Below, piece by piece: positions 22,158 to 34,741 of a DNA stretch of 64,000 nucleotides. The notes beneath the pieces are model-generated. The model was given only the letters and a program-made list of their open reading frames with translations. It made no database searches and was not told the DNA's origin. The DNA is from Liopterus haemorrhoidalis (lineage: Eukaryota > Arthropoda > Insecta > Coleoptera > Dytiscidae). Made by a program: the position numbers and the translations under genes. Numbering within the stretch: the stretch's first letter is position 1; every line of letters starts with the position of its first letter. The DNA lies in contig OZ020612.1 of the NCBI GenBank assembly GCA_963971575.1, forward strand, positions 64,602,869 through 64,666,868, in the 5' to 3' direction.

Positions 22158-23194
22158 CAGCGTTCTCAACCGGGGGCCGCGGCCCCCTGGGGGGTCGTGA
22201 AAGCTTCATCGGGGGGGCCGCGAAGTCATATAAGATCGAAGCATGAAAATATAATATAATGCATTCAATTTTGCTCAAATGTGCTCAATTCATAAATATA
22301 TTATATATTATTATATGTATTCATAAATATATACCTTCCACAACATAAATAAAATAAATTATACTTATTTTGATAACTAATTTAAATAATATCAATGTCA
22401 AATTAAGTGTATGTGTCGACTGATGCGTTTCTGTGATAACGGTTCGCGTTGGAGGTACTTCAAGTACTTGTAAGTTGTAGTTTCAAATGGGCACGACTTG
22501 AAAGTGCAATATTATTATTATTTATTATGTGCCGAGCTACAGATAACTCAAGAGTAAAGAAGCGAAAGTGTTTAAATCAAAATGGAAAGCACTTTGAACA
22601 CTTGTAAATAAAAATACTTTACTTTCAAGTCATTATAGGGAATACAATTTTTCGTCAACCATAAAAGATATTTAAAAAATTGTTTCTTTTAAAAAGTTCT
22701 ATCGAAAGTTGATCGTTCCCATTTAAAAAATTGTCCTTGATATCCTGTAATTCAGGTTAATTTCAGAGAATTTCAATCGGTACTACCATTCAATTCTTTG
22801 GATAAGCTTTGGTCATCAAACATTTTTCCCAATTAGCTCACAAATCGCCTTTTTTACTGTGCCGCCTTGCAATCATTTTATAAAACTTACTGATGTAAAT
22901 ATTTATTTATGCCGTCTGTCAATGAAAAGAACTGAACTTTTAAAAACATCATTTTTCATTGCGTTGTTTACAAGTGTTTTTGTGTCGAGCTTGCTTTTAT
23001 TTTTAAGTTTTTTTTTTTTGAGTATTTCTACAAATATATAATCGGGTTATAAGCGTTTAAAATACGGCACAGACACAATAAAAACGCTGACCCCACGGTT
23101 CACCCTGCATATATATATATATATATAGGGGGGCCGCAGACAATATTTAAATAATTTTGGGGGGTCCCATGCCAGAAAAGGTTGAGAAACGCTG
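22158..23194 (+). mobile_element. hAT non-autonomous element (1037 bp)
   Basis: Ends CAGCGTTCTCAACCGG and, from the right, CAGCGTTTCTCAACC, flanked by CTATAGAG (22150-22157) and GTATAGAG (23195-23202). G-runs flank both ends. It has no transposase frame. The same family is found from 8525, and sequence just outside its right end (23195-23460) resembles its own interior, suggesting insertion next to an older relative. Confidence 0.8.
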
Positions 23195-23202
23195 GTATAG
23201 AG

Positions 23203-23460
23203 AATACAATTTTTTGTAAACCATAAAAGATATTAAAAAAATGTTTAAGTAAATGTTAAGCTGTATCCAAATATATCCAACACGGCATATGTTCCCATTT
23301 AAAAAATCAGTGTTGTCCTTGATATCCTATATTTCCGGTTTGTTCCGGAAAATTTCAATACTACCTTTCGATTATCTGGATATAATTTGGTCATAAACAT
23401 TTTTCCTAACTTGCTCCCACGTTATGTTTTCGAGAAAAATCTTATTCCTTCTTGTTACAC
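23203..23460 (+). mobile_element. Fragment of the same hAT family
   Basis: AATACAATTTTTTGTAAACC, AAAGATATTAAAAAAATGTT and CCTTGATATCCTATATTTCC parallel the interior of 22158-23194 (about 22640-22830) and 9440-9584. Termini absent. Confidence 0.55.
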
Positions 23461-23486
23461 CCTGTAATGTATATATGTACCACATC

Positions 23487-24738
23487 GCTCAACAAGTCTC
23501 CAGTATAACTCGTAAAAACAATTTTTTTTTTTAGAAATTCGACTTTATTCATCAATATACTCTCCCTCAAGAGTGATACATTCATTCCAAGGCTCCTCTA
23601 ACTTTTCAATGCCTTCTTTGTACAACGATTTATCTTTGCCCTCAAAATAGGCCTCGGTTTCGGCAATCACTTCTTTTGAGTCAAATTTCTTTCCCTGGAG
23701 CAACTTTTTGAAGTCTGCAAAAAGCCAGTAGTTACTGGGGGTCAGATCTGGAGAGTACGGTGGGTGAGGAAGCAATTTGAAGCGTAATTAATTCAATTTA
23801 ACCATTGTTTTCATCGACTTGTGACACGGGGCGTTGTCTCGGTGAAAGAGCACTGTTTTTTTGCATGTGAAGCCGTTTTTTCTTGATTACTACACTCAAT
23901 CGATCTAATAATGCCATGTAGTATTCGCTATTGATAGTTTTACCTTTCTCAAGGTAGTCGTTAAACAAAATACCATGCGCGATCCAAAATACGGATGCCA
24001 TAACCTTGGCCGCTGACTTTTGAGTTTTTGATGGCTTTGGACGACTTTCACCGACTGCTGTCCACTTAGCTGACGATTTTTTTGATTCAGGTGTGTAGTA
24101 GTGGATCCATGTTTCATCCATTGTCACATACCGACGCAAGAAATCCTTTTGATCTCGCTTGAACAGCTCCAAACAGCGCTCTGAATCGTCGAACCTTTGT
24201 TGTTTTTGGTCCGGTGTAAGCGAACGCGGCACCCACTTCGAAAGCAATTTACGCATGCTCAAATTTTCGTGCAAAATTGTAAACACACTACCTTCTGATA
24301 TCTTTAAGGAGATATTCTCAGGCAATTTTACGGTCTTTCAAAACTATTTTGTGGACTTTTTTTATGTTTTCCGGGACAACTGCCAATTTTGGGCGACCAG
24401 AGCGTTCAACATCATCGGTGTTTGTACGACCGCGTTTAAATTCATTATACCAATCAGTAATAGTTGATTTGCCTGGTGCGCAGAGTCTCTATAACGCTTA
24501 TCAAGCCAGTGTTTGGCTTCAACAGTATTTTTTTCCATCAAAAAACAATGTTTAATCAACACACGAAATTCTTTTTTATCCATTCTTTTAAAAATTACAA
24601 AACTATTAATTACAAAATTAATTGTCAGAATGTCATGAAATTTTCACACGTATCGTTTGAAGGTTGGTACTATCCAGAAATTATATGGGTTTGTCAACAG
24701 TGTTGCCATATGTATGTCAGACCGGAGACTTATTGAAT
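23487..24738 (-). mobile_element. mariner (irritans-type) element, decayed
   Basis: A transposase pseudogene lies between imperfect inverted ends: ACAAGTCTCCAGTAT at the left and, from the right, ATAAGTCTCCGGTCTGACA. The length of about 1250 bp is typical of mariner. Exact outer limits uncertain. Confidence 0.75.
23545..24583 (-). pseudogene. mariner DD34D transposase, irritans-like, broken
   Basis: The start MDKKEFRVLIKHCFL with NTVEAKHWLDKRY is followed by frame changes, then MRKLLSKWVPRSLTPDQK, RRYVTMDETWIHYYTPESKK and VFWIAHGILFNDYLEKGKT. The catalytic region RDNAPCH and SPDLTPSNYWLF comes next. The first two acids survive (MDE, RDN). The third, 34 residues on, is Asn in place of Asp, with an in-frame stop between. 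The similarity pattern is that of the irritans subfamily (Himar-like). Clearly inactive. Confidence 0.9.
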
Positions 24739-25633
24739 GAAGTGTTATGTCGGTGGTCGGTAAAAAGGATGTAATTCTTTTACTCAGATCTGTTACTTGA
24801 AGTAAATCCTTATACTTCTACTTATGAGCATTTCCTTAAAGTTTATTTATACGGATGATTATCCAAAATAGCTAAATGTTGTCTTGTTTTACAACGAAAA
24901 TACCGGAATGTGAAACAACGTTAAATTAGGGTATATTGTTAATGTCCAATTTTTCGTATCTATTTATTTTTGCTTCTGTCTTGATGCCTGTTTTCATTGA
25001 AATTCCTAGCTGAGTACTTTACCAGATAAAACTAAAAATAAGATCAGTATTTAATAAGCGCGTAACAGAGTGGATAATTTGTAGCAGTTATAAATATATA
25101 AAGTTATTTCAGTGAGTGAAATTTAATTAGAATGACGTAGTTATTATATATTTCGATAAGACACAGTTGTGTCCCAGTTGAGTTGACAGACGCATGCAAA
25201 TTGTATGTTTGGATTTTGACTTGCCTTCTGCGCATCTGGTGTTGCTAATGCATTGCCAGACGAAGAGTTATTTCAACTTTTTTTACTTCAAACATACAGT
25301 TGCTTTACTTGGCGAATGTGCATTGATGATATTAATAATTCTCAAAAGATCACTGTATATATAACTTTGTAACTAAACTATCGGCCAAATCTTTAATTAT
25401 CTTAAAATAATCTGTTAAAACAGATGATCACCATAACAGGACATTTAATAGTTTTTTAATCTCAAAATCTTACAATTACATTTTTACAATAAGTAGTCGA
25501 TATCAAACGATATCAAAGGAATTACAAGTTAGTAAAAAAACCTTAAAAAACAAATATTTCTAAATATCAAACATTTCCCTTAAATTAATACACGAATTTG
25601 TATATTTCTGCTAATATTATGTATGACTATATA
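24739..25633. other. AT-rich stretch, nothing recognised
   Basis: No supportable feature. Confidence 0.55.
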
Positions 25634-26009
25634 CAGTGGCGCACGCAGGAATTTTTATTGGGGGGGGGCGGAATACAAAATTATTTAAATTATGAATAAG
25701 GTTCACATTCACTGCTCTAAATTTCAAGTGATGATCTAAAAAAAATCCTCGCTTCGGAAATACAAAGTGATGATCTAAAACAAAAAAGGTCCTCGCTTCT
25801 AAAATACAAGTGATGACCTAAAAACAAGGTCCTTGCTTCGGAAATACAAAGTGAAGACCTAAAAGAAAAAGGTCATCACTTCTAAAATACAAGTGACGAC
25901 CTAAAAAAAAAGATTCTCATCTCTATTTTAAAAATTTTCTAGTGTGCTTTTATATTTATTTCCTTCCTTCTTAAGGGGGGGGCAGGTCCCTCCCCTGGGT
26001 GCGCCACTG
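25634..26009. mobile_element. hAT-type MITE with AAGTGA-GACC tandem core
   Basis: Ends CAGTGGCGCACGCAGG and, from the right, CAGTGGCGCACCCAGG; perfect 8-bp duplication ACTATATA on both sides (25626-25633, 26010-26017). The interior has four or more units of the form CAAGTGATGACCTAAAA / AGGTCCTCGCTTC, with GGGGGGG runs near each end. No ORF. Confidence 0.9.
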
Positions 26010-26121
26010 ACTATATATTTGCCAACGTTGGCAAACTGATATCGAATAAAAATCAATATAAGCAGGAATCAATTATAAAAATTTGCATGATTCTACGTAT
26101 ATTAACAAAGCAAAAACGTTT

Positions 26122-26320
26122 CTTGATTACACCTAGGAAATCCTAAAAATCTGCTAAATACGTGTCGTTTAAAAACTAGTATCGGGCTGGATACGGTCCG
26201 CGGGCCATATGCTGGACATCAATGGTATGGCTATTTCTGATTATACCTAAGAAATCCTAAAAAGCCGCTCAATGCGTGTCGTTTAAAAATTAGTATCGGA
26301 CCGGACACGGTCTGCGGGCA
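26122..26320 (+). repeat. Tandem duplication of a 90-base block
   Basis: GAAATCCTAAAAATCTGCTA, GTGTCGTTTAAAAACTAGTA and TCGGGCTGGATACGGTCCGC recur about 110 bases on with substitutions (GTGTCGTTTAAAAATTAGTA, TCGGACCGGACACGGTCTGC). The GC-rich end resembles subterminal sequence of DNA transposons. Origin unknown. Confidence 0.65.
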
Positions 26321-26324
26321 TAAC

Positions 26325-27366
26325 AGCAATTGACCCAACATCCTTTCGTCAATTCACCGTACATACTGACTTGAGTGCTCTGGTAAGCCAGCTGCTTTGT
26401 CGAGGTACGTCGTTCCCGTTCCCATCACTCAGTTCTTGACCGACTGCATGCCACAAGACCCGCTAGCACCCAGGAAATTAGCGTTACGTTAGGAAAGAAA
26501 TCTGGGCTTTTATATATATATATATATATAATGTGCCTATTGTCCACATGGATGCTACCAACAGAAACGACACAAAGGGGCCCAGGACTTACTATTATTT
26601 CAATTATTACGTATTACGATTACGGACAAATTTGGATAGTGATTTGGAAAAAATAAAACAGTTCCGGGCCCTGCAGTCTGCCCAGGCCCCGGTAATATGT
26701 ACAAGCGTCCCCCGTCTCTCGACGCCTTTGATAAAAAGTCTAGTTACCACGAGGTTTTCATATAATGCCGGCTGTCCGATAAATTACTTTCTTTGCACCA
26801 CATACGCAGCTTCTACATTTACCATTGATTTCAACGGGATTTACTAATTTTTTGTTACTAAAAAACAATTCCTTGGTGTGAATGAATCTTTCCCTGTTCT
26901 ATATTTTAAGAGTAACATAGTGTTATTTTTGTAGCCATGAACATTCAACTAATACGAAATCTAAAATAATGTCTTTTCCACTAACAGTAAGAGGCGAGAG
27001 AAATTATCAAAAGAACTCATTTAGTCGGTTCAATAGCACGCTCCAATAAAGACCAAAAGCTGAAAAAAGTAAAGAGGAACTAACAAATATTTATTAGTGA
27101 CATTAAGTGCCGTCTCCGATCGCTAATGAAGAGATTTGTAATTGGTAATTTAGCGTAGAACACTAGATTACATTCGAACCGTTGATTAGTAGAACCATCA
27201 AACAAATTCTATACAAAAGTTATTGGGAGTTGGCCAGCTCAATAACTATCTTTCTTCTACAAGCGGAATTTTAGCTTAAGATGGTGTTACTCATTAGATC
27301 TCATATCAAATGATCTTTTTTTTGTACAAATTTTTTTCTACCAGCCAGTGTATTAAATTTTCTCAT
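26325..27366. other. Unassigned stretch
   Basis: A 104-codon frame at 26533-26847 shows no domain. A (TA)n run lies at 26510-26530. Nothing else supported. Confidence 0.45.
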
Positions 27367-28080
27367 TTTTAGGGTTATGTAGGTATGACCAAAAAAACCC
27401 TTATAACGTCACTCATGTGTCTGCCTGTCTGTCTGTCTGTATATATGGTAGAAACTGTGTTGAAAGTTGAAATTTGGCATTCTAGTACATTTCTTTGACC
27501 CACATATAGAAACACTAGAGTTAAAAAAAACTTCGCAAATAAAATATAAACAAATATGTATTTAATGAAAAAATTAATACCTATTATTTAAAAATTTTGA
27601 GTAGGGTATCAAATAAAACTTCATAATACGTGGATAAATCGATACTTTATTTCTGAAATTTCTAAATTTATGGGATTTTTGCCAAAAGGTATCAAAAGCT
27701 CTTGTCCCCACCCTATTTCTTAGAAGGGGTTGATCTAAAGTTTTGAAAAATTCTCAATAATTTACATTAATATGAACGGGAATATTTCAACAGGAATTTT
27801 TGATAATATTAGTTTTTTGAAAATTACCGATTATGTTTTTTCCTTGAAAAAAATTATTATTTTTAAATTTCATTATGCTGGTATCAAAAGAAAGATCTTA
27901 AGACTTAGATTAAAAAATCAAAAGTTTTTTAAAATTATTATTTTAACACGATTTGTGTAAAAAAAACTCTTGTCCCCCATAACTCAGAGGGGTTAATCTA
28001 AAAATCTGAAAAAATCCGGGAAATGCACATTAATGTGAACCGGTATAGTATAACAGGATTTTTGAGGGAACCGGAAAGTT
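27367..28080 (-). mobile_element. Element W, inverted copy
   Basis: Starts with the W terminus TTTTTAGGGTTATGTAGGTA, TGACCAAAAAAACCC and a (CTGT)n tract, as 60900-60964 does in the opposite direction. It shares AGTAGGGTATCAAATAAAAC with that copy. The other end is not defined. Confidence 0.6.
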
Positions 28081-28244
28081 CAAACAGTACTAGAGTGTTT
28101 AGTACAATATTTGACCACCAGACAGCGTATTCGAGCGTGTCAGTTCTCAATAACTTATTGATGTCACTTTTAAGTGTTTAACTAATATTTCGCAACAGAG
28201 AAATATTTCGAGTAAAATTATTCAACAAAAGTTGCTATACGAGT

Positions 28245-28642
28245 CAGTGACGGATTATCGCATAAAGACATTTGTCTTGGGCCCGGATTTGGGTGGTGTG
28301 GACCTTTTTTTTTGCTTTTCACTTGGATTTGAGAGGTGAAGTCCTTTTTTTTGCTCCTCATTTGGATTTGGGAGGTGAAGACCTTTTTTTTGCTCTTCAC
28401 TTGGATTTGGGAGGTAAAGACTTTTTTTTGCTCTTCATTTGGATTTGGGAGGTGAAGATATCTTTTTTTTTGCTCTTCATTTGGATTTGGGAGGTGAACA
28501 CCTTTTTTTTGCTCTTCACTTGGTTTTAGGAGGTAAGTACCTTGTTTTTTTAAAAAAACATTGTTGAGGGCCCGTAAATCATAGGTTGAGGGCCCGTAAA
28601 TCAAAAATGTCTTGGGCCCGGCGAAGGCTTAGTCCGCCACTG
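28245..28642. mobile_element. hAT-type MITE with 39-bp minisatellite
   Basis: Ends CAGTGACGGATTATC and, from the right, CAGTGGCGGACTAAGCC. Flanks ATACGAGT and ATTCGAGT (8 bp, one mismatch). The interior has about six units of 38-42 bp (GGATTTGGGAGGTGAAGACC, T-run, GCTCTTCACTT) between two copies of TCTTGGGCCCGG. A close relative is at 47860-48097. Confidence 0.85.
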
Positions 28643-28650
28643 ATTCGAGT

Positions 28651-29780
28651 AATAATTAACAACTTTTATTAGAGACATTTTTTACGACTTAATAAATTTT
28701 ATTACGTTTAATATTTACGTATCATGATACCGTGCGATCATTATTTCTTGTCAGTTACATAACAGTAAAAAACGAGTTTAAAAATATCAAAACTGTATTC
28801 TAATTCGCAACTGAAAATCTTAATTTAACAAAGAACCAATCAGATAACTTCGTTTGTCCGAACTCACCCGATGACCAACGAAAATATTTGTTCCTAACTT
28901 AATACCTGTTATCAACTTATTGGCCTGTAGAGAAAAATAGTGTTCATTCCATAATCAATTCGTATAAGATAATAAAAATAGAATGTACGCCTATGTATAC
29001 ATGTCCTTGGAAATAAGTTTGATAACTAAATGTTTCTGTCAAGTATTGCATAACGGACAAGATTTGTTGATCGCTCTGTATTATAGTCAACGTAATAATA
29101 CACCTTATAATCTTTTTCTGTTTTCTAATACCGCGTTGTTGATTTCTCTTCATTAAGGTCCATGTTTCTGAAATATAAAGTCAACCTAGTCCACTCGATA
29201 AATTTTCCAATATTTCCAATATTGAGTCATTCATAAATATTTTACAGCTGATATTTTTTTCAAGGGTTGTTTCATTACTTTCAAGTCGTAAATTATCTGA
29301 AGAAAATGTTTTCCGAGTTTTTATTGAGATTTTCTGTTTATTTGTAGGGGAAGGTAAACGAAAGTAGGGTATATATTGGAAATAAAAAAAAAAATGTGTC
29401 AATAGGAGGGTGGAAAATCTAAAGATTCAGGTGCATTAGACGTCTTGAATATATTTCAGTACAATGTTTTTTTTTACACTTTTCGACTTAATCACCAAAG
29501 ATTGCTTTCTTGAATAGAAGCCGGAAGTGGAGATCAAAAAATTCTTTTCATATGTTTAAAATCAGATATTTATGATATTCTTAGGGTTGATGGCGGCTTA
29601 TTTTGTCCTTCTATGTGTTCAATAGCTGCATTTTTTTTGTATTTTCACACTAAAAAAACCCAGATATTTATCATAAACTCATGTTGATAAAGAAGCTTAT
29701 GTTGTTCATTTAAAATGCATGGATGTTGCTTTTTAAAAAATTATACTTGTGCTAGTATCATCAAGAATACATTAATACCA
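28651..29780. other. AT-rich stretch, nothing recognised
   Basis: No motif-bearing frame or paired ends. Confidence 0.5.
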
Positions 29781-29945
29781 AAAAAAATGATCCGTAGACT
29801 TTGGGAAAAGATAATGTACAAAACACAGTGACTTTCCAACGTGCTTCCAAAGCCACAGGATTTACCAGAGCTTCTACAAAGAATAATAGAGGCAGTCGAC
29901 CTTGGTACAGTAATACCTCAGCTAAAGAATTTAATTCATTAATAA
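29781..29945 (+). pseudogene. Possible Tc1-like transposase C-terminal scrap
   Basis: The frame reads PKPQDLPELLQRIIEAVDLG then IPQLKNLIH, resembling the helix near the C-terminus of Tc1-type transposases (PxxLxEL...W..IPQxxIxxLI). It is short and lacks catalytic motifs, so this is a weak call. Confidence 0.3.
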
Positions 29946-30114
29946 TCCTATTAGGCTCATGATTAAGTTTGTACCATTTTTTGTTTCTAATGGTAGGCGC
30001 AAAGTGAAAGCAAGTTGCTGGTTCCTAGTACTAGCGCACTGAAATATAAAAAATAAGCCTGCTTGCTCTTTCGTGTGGATGCCAGCGTTGGACAACTAGC
30101 GCCAGCCTCTAGTA

Positions 30115-30646
30115 CGAGGTGTGTAAATTAAGTAACTGGACTGTTTTTTGTTTTTAATTTTTTTAATCGAATAGAATTACAGTCCAATACTGTCTCCCTC
30201 AAAATAACTTCCTTGGGAAGCCACACAGCGCTGGAGACGGTTCTTCCAATGCTCATAGCAGTGCTGGAACTCGGATACTGGAATAACTTTCAGCTGGTTA
30301 CGGACGTTTGAATGTTTTCGAGTGTCCCAAAATGACGTCCCTTGAGGTGATTTTTCAGTCTTGGGAAGAGGAAAAAGTCACAAAGACTCAGGCGAATAAG
30401 GAGGCTGAGGAGCTACAGATATGTTTTTACTGTCCAACTCGTTTATTGAAATTGCTGTGTGACAAGATGCATTGTCGTCCCCAATTCATTGGTCAAAATC
30501 TGATGAACGGTAGTGTGAGTCAAATTCAATTCTTCCCCGATCATTCTGACTGTCAACCGACGATCTGAACGCACAAGATCCCATTCTATCGACATTTTCA
30601 TCGGTTCTTGAAGATGAAAGCCTTCCGCTGCGTGATTCATCTTCAA
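30115..30646 (-). pseudogene. mariner DD34D transposase with internal deletion
   Basis: The N-terminal HTH part, LVRSDRRLTVRMIGEELNL and THTTVHQIL, abuts C-terminal sequence in other frames: LCDFFLFPRLKNHLKGRHFG, TLENIQTSVT, then VIPVSEFQHCYEHWKNRLQR and CVASQGSYFEG. The first two catalytic segments are gone; the third acid survives in CDFFLF. A plausible terminus CGAGGTGTGTAAATTAAG follows TA at 30113-30114; the partner end was not found. Confidence 0.75.
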
Positions 30647-32740
30647 TCAAATCTCTTCATTCTGAAAATGCCTTGCACATGCATGTTCATCCGTGGAATA
30701 TGAGATGAGTTGGATACAAAATGCATTTTTTATTTGACAGTTGCGGATAAAATATTTATCAGTTAAGAAAGTATTACCTATTATAGACAGATTATTTTTG
30801 TGCTTCTTTCGACTTTTGGACGTATTGCGCCGCGACACACCTACTGTCGCCTTGAGGTACACCGTTTTTGGAGCACTGTGTTATGAGACGATTTGCGAAA
30901 TAGAAGCCACTATTAAACACAGTTAAAGACTGAATGTTCCGCGCATCATATCATTGTTTTTCATCCAACTGCATTCTTTAGTAGTGTTTCTATAATTTCC
31001 CATATAGTTAATTTTACACTTCTATTTCTTTTTCGTCCTATTTCAGGATGCTTTAATGTACGTCTATTTTTTAGAAATTCATTAGAGTCATTAGCCTAGT
31101 TCCTTTTTTCATTCATTGTTTTGACATGTCAGTATTGCTACTTGCCAAAAATAAAAATGTGTTACATATTTTTAACTCATTCATTCAACGATGAATTCTA
31201 ACGCATCTTGCTGTTGCTTGTAGATCATTTTCATCAAGTGACTTGCAGTCATTTAAAATTTGACAGTTGACTGTTGGACAGAAAAAAAAAACGTTATTTA
31301 CAAGTGAGAAATAGGCATTTAATGTTTTATATGATTTTTATTTCAGTATATTGCTATACTGTGGTATCATATTGATCCTATTCAATGTAGAAATTCCAAA
31401 GAAAAGCTAAAATACAGTCATTTTTGTGATTTTATGCTAGATGAACATAGTAGAAGATTTAATACATTCACATTTATAATGAATACCTGAAATAAAATGC
31501 TAACTGATAAGAGCATACATTAATTTAGTTTCAGATAAATCGTCTCTCTTAAACGCGATCCATTACTAGCTTCTTTTAATTAACAAAATATTTAAATTTG
31601 CCTTATACTTATACAATAGCTGGGAACTGATAAAAAGACACTGTATCTTTACCCCCACAAGGCCCAAAACTCACCACTGCACAAAAACTTGGCGAATTTT
31701 GTTTTAATGAATAATTCCAAACTTGCACGCACACGTGGGAGACAAGGGCTTGTTCGATTTGACTATTTCATCACTAAACACGAACATCTACCATCTTTCA
31801 AAGATGGTAGCTAATTAAAAGGCCCGCTTACACCTTTCGACTTAAAAAGTTGTAACTTTTAATGGCGTTTTCAAGAAGAAAAAAAATGCCTTTGGTGTCC
31901 CACATAAGAATATATTCTGGCTGCGCGCCAATGTACTGATTGTACTATAACCTCCATTTTTAAATGTCCGTTTGGCGGTTGTGATGTCACTAAAATGATC
32001 TATTGAGATATATACCTGTTGGTAGCAGTTCTTTTATCTATAAATTAATCTCGGTATCCTCCATACCAAAGCAATCATTCTGATCCATAAATTCGTAGAA
32101 AAAATTCTTTTCATGAAAATTGATACTAGAATTTTTTTCTACGCTGTTATTTAAATTGAAAACTATTTGCTGAATAAATAATATAAAAAGTTCGCATGTT
32201 CAATAGAGACAAGGTCGAAGAACACACGGTTCCATAGAGTTCTTATTATGGACTCTATAAATGACCTTGGACATATCGTGTCTCACACGAGATCTATTCC
32301 GATCATTGATATTAATGACAAAATAATTGAATGATATTCAGTGCAGCGAACGGGGAGATCGTGTCATTAACTTTTTAATAATTTAAAACTATGGGTGTCC
32401 AAAGAACTTTGGTTTAAGGAAAGAGAATACTGTTAGAACACAATTATTCCTTTTACGAAATATGTTGAATACATTCATATCAAGCGGCAATATATGTGTT
32501 TGGATATATATTATGTGCATATAGCTTTGTTAAAATTATGAATATGATTGTAATGCAATTGTCCAAATAAGTAACTGTCTTGAAATGGGTCTACAAATCA
32601 AAGTATAAAGCTTTACAAACTGGGTTAATCTACACTATTAATGGAGATTATCTAAAATTTTCAAATTGCTTTGCATTTTCGTAATTAAGTAACATTCAAA
32701 TGACAATTCAACAACAGAATTATGTTCAACGGAGGTATAA
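30647..32740. other. Unassigned stretch
   Basis: Contains a perfect hairpin CTACCATCTTT-C-AAAGATGGTAG at about 31789-31811, otherwise nothing recognised. Confidence 0.5.
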
Positions 32741-32749
32741 GTAATGGAT

Positions 32750-33060
32750 GTCGCACAAAAACCAGTCGGAGAAACCTAGGCAACTCCTCTACAACGTTCT
32801 ACTCAACTACGGTAACGACCACGAGTCCGACTTCATACACGAGTACTTCCGGGTAGATTAAGCAGCATTTCCCATGTAAGTGGGAGAAGACTTCACCAGG
32901 CTCGACTCCCTGATGGGCAACCCCAGCCAGGAGGTAGGTTCAAAGCAAACCCGGCCAGCACGGGTGGACGGTTGACTTCCCATAACTCCCAGGGCAAATT
33001 CCATCAAATACGGTTGTTGTAATTTATAATTATTTAATAAACTCTATTGTAAACAGGAAT
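32750..33060 (+). other. GC-richer block ending in AATAAA-like sequence
   Basis: About 260 bases with clearly higher GC than the surroundings, no long open frame, followed by TTTAATAAACTCTATTG. This could be a solo LTR or a retroposed sequence. I could not define TG...CA ends or a duplication. Confidence 0.3.
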
Positions 33061-33965
33061 TGCTTTTCCATCAAACCACTCACGTGACAATATCATTTCT
33101 CCTGGCCGCACAATAGCAGCATCAATATAATTCATATTAATTATAATGAATATAAATTAATATTATAATTATGAATATAATTCAAATAGTGGATATATAT
33201 TTAAAATTACATCTAGCAGCAATATTAAATGTATAAGAATTTTAATTGAAGTGATGTAAAATTTATTACAGAGAATCTAGTAAAGCGGTTTGTTTATCGA
33301 ACAAAATGTGACTTACACCACTTTGGTTTTGATCTCTTCATATGTATATGATTTCAATTAATTTACTTTCTTATCTATATTAAAACTAATTCATCTTCTT
33401 TTAATACTTGGCAGATGTGTGTTAGTTATCTCATATTTTTTCTGAGCATTCATCATTTGTAGTAATCCCCAATCTAGCCAATTAATGACACAAAAACAAA
33501 ATATAGAACAAGATACAACACTCAAAAAATATATAGAAAAAGATAGCGAAAAAAAAAAACAAAAGCAGATGGCTGTAAACAGCAGTGACATCTGGCCATA
33601 AATCCGGATATATTAATTCTTTTGTTTCTCTGCTTCGCTACATTAAGGAGCAAGTCATTTGCTTGAAATACACGCCTTGTGAAATAGCAAAATTACTTAA
33701 GCAAAGAATTAGAATGGATGAACATGTTATAAGAGAATAGAATAGTAAAGGAGATTTGAGAAGGGTGAAGGAGGAATGTATAGGGGAGAGCTGGGCAATA
33801 TCGATCAGGAGACAAAACCGATCAGTAGAGTTTTTCAATGTCCCGCCACTTTACTTTAATGTAACAAGTCCATCTACCTACCTAGCTGTAGTATCTTTCC
33901 AACACTATATCTAATTTTCAGAAATGTGGTCACGAAATTAGCGTGGTACCGGCAGAATGGTATTT
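33061..33965. other. AT-rich stretch, nothing recognised
   Basis: Minus frames of 66 codons at 33391-33591 and 33638-33838 have no domain. An A/T palindromic patch (ATTCATATTAATTATAATG) lies near 33130. Confidence 0.5.
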
Positions 33966-33967
33966 TA

Positions 33968-33997
33968 AGTGTATTTTTTTTTTTTTTTTTTTTTTCT
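33968..33997. repeat. Poly-T tract
   Basis: About 28 consecutive T bases. This may be the A-tail of a minus-strand retroposon, but no body could be defined to its right. Confidence 0.9.
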
Positions 33998-34243
33998 TTT
34001 ATTAATAATCTCTTCATTCACTGTAAGTATTTAACAATTTATACATTTGATTTACAGTTCGACACATAGTGTCTTTATAATTTGATGGTCTTAGATAAAA
34101 ATATTTCCTCAATGGTTGTTTCAATTGGGGAAAACCGATCAAGTGGTTTTCCCTCCGGACATAAAAATTAGTAACCGCATAACCCCATTTTTGGAATTTA
34201 ACACCACAGAAAATTAAAAAAATTGTGAATTTTCACACATTTC

Positions 34244-34740
34244 AGGCTTTTGTAGGTATTTAATAAATGTAAAAAGCCAACCTAATACTGGATGTTCTAT
34301 TAAATGTGTTGGTGTGGTGTTCAAAACTCAGTCCCCAGCTGTTAATTTTTTTTTATTATATTTTTTATTTCATAAATAGACACACACTATCTTAGCCATA
34401 AATACAAAAAATCCATAACATTATAAGCCATAATTTAGGCATGTATTAAAAAAATAATTAATTTTGTCAAAACCACAAAAACTGCAATATTTTTCAAAAA
34501 CGTAATCGAATCAAAAATTCCTCTCGATCATCTCCGGCTCAGAATGTACATTACTTATAATTTTGTCAGATTTCTTGTTTATCCCCTTTGGGTAAAAGGG
34601 GGCGGAACAAGAACCTCTTTAGCACATTTTTAGCAAAAATCCCATAAAAAGAATTGATTTTTCAAAAATAAAAATTTGCTCGTTGATCCACGCATTAAGA
34701 GGTTTCATTTGGTATGCTACCCAAAATTTAATAAAAAATT
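34244..34740 (+). mobile_element. Element W, partial copy
   Basis: GAATTTTCACACATTTCAGG at the left matches the flank and end at 59939-59960. The interior shares ATGTACATTACTTATAATTT, ATTTTTGCTCGTTGATCCAC-like and TTTCATTTGGTATGCTACCC with 60540-60725. It stops where the reverse-transcriptase repeats begin. Confidence 0.6.
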
Positions 34741-34741
34741 T

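Noticed and set aside
26533..26847. 104-codon plus-strand ORF as a gene
   Set aside because: No recognisable motif; surrounding sequence unassigned.
28218..28604. 128-codon frame with a 13-residue repeat (NPNEEQKK...)
   Set aside because: The 39-bp minisatellite is a multiple of three, so the repeat stays open by arithmetic; it lies wholly within a MITE.
32750..33060. Solo LTR
   Set aside because: AATAAA-like signal present, but no defensible ends or 4-6 bp duplication.
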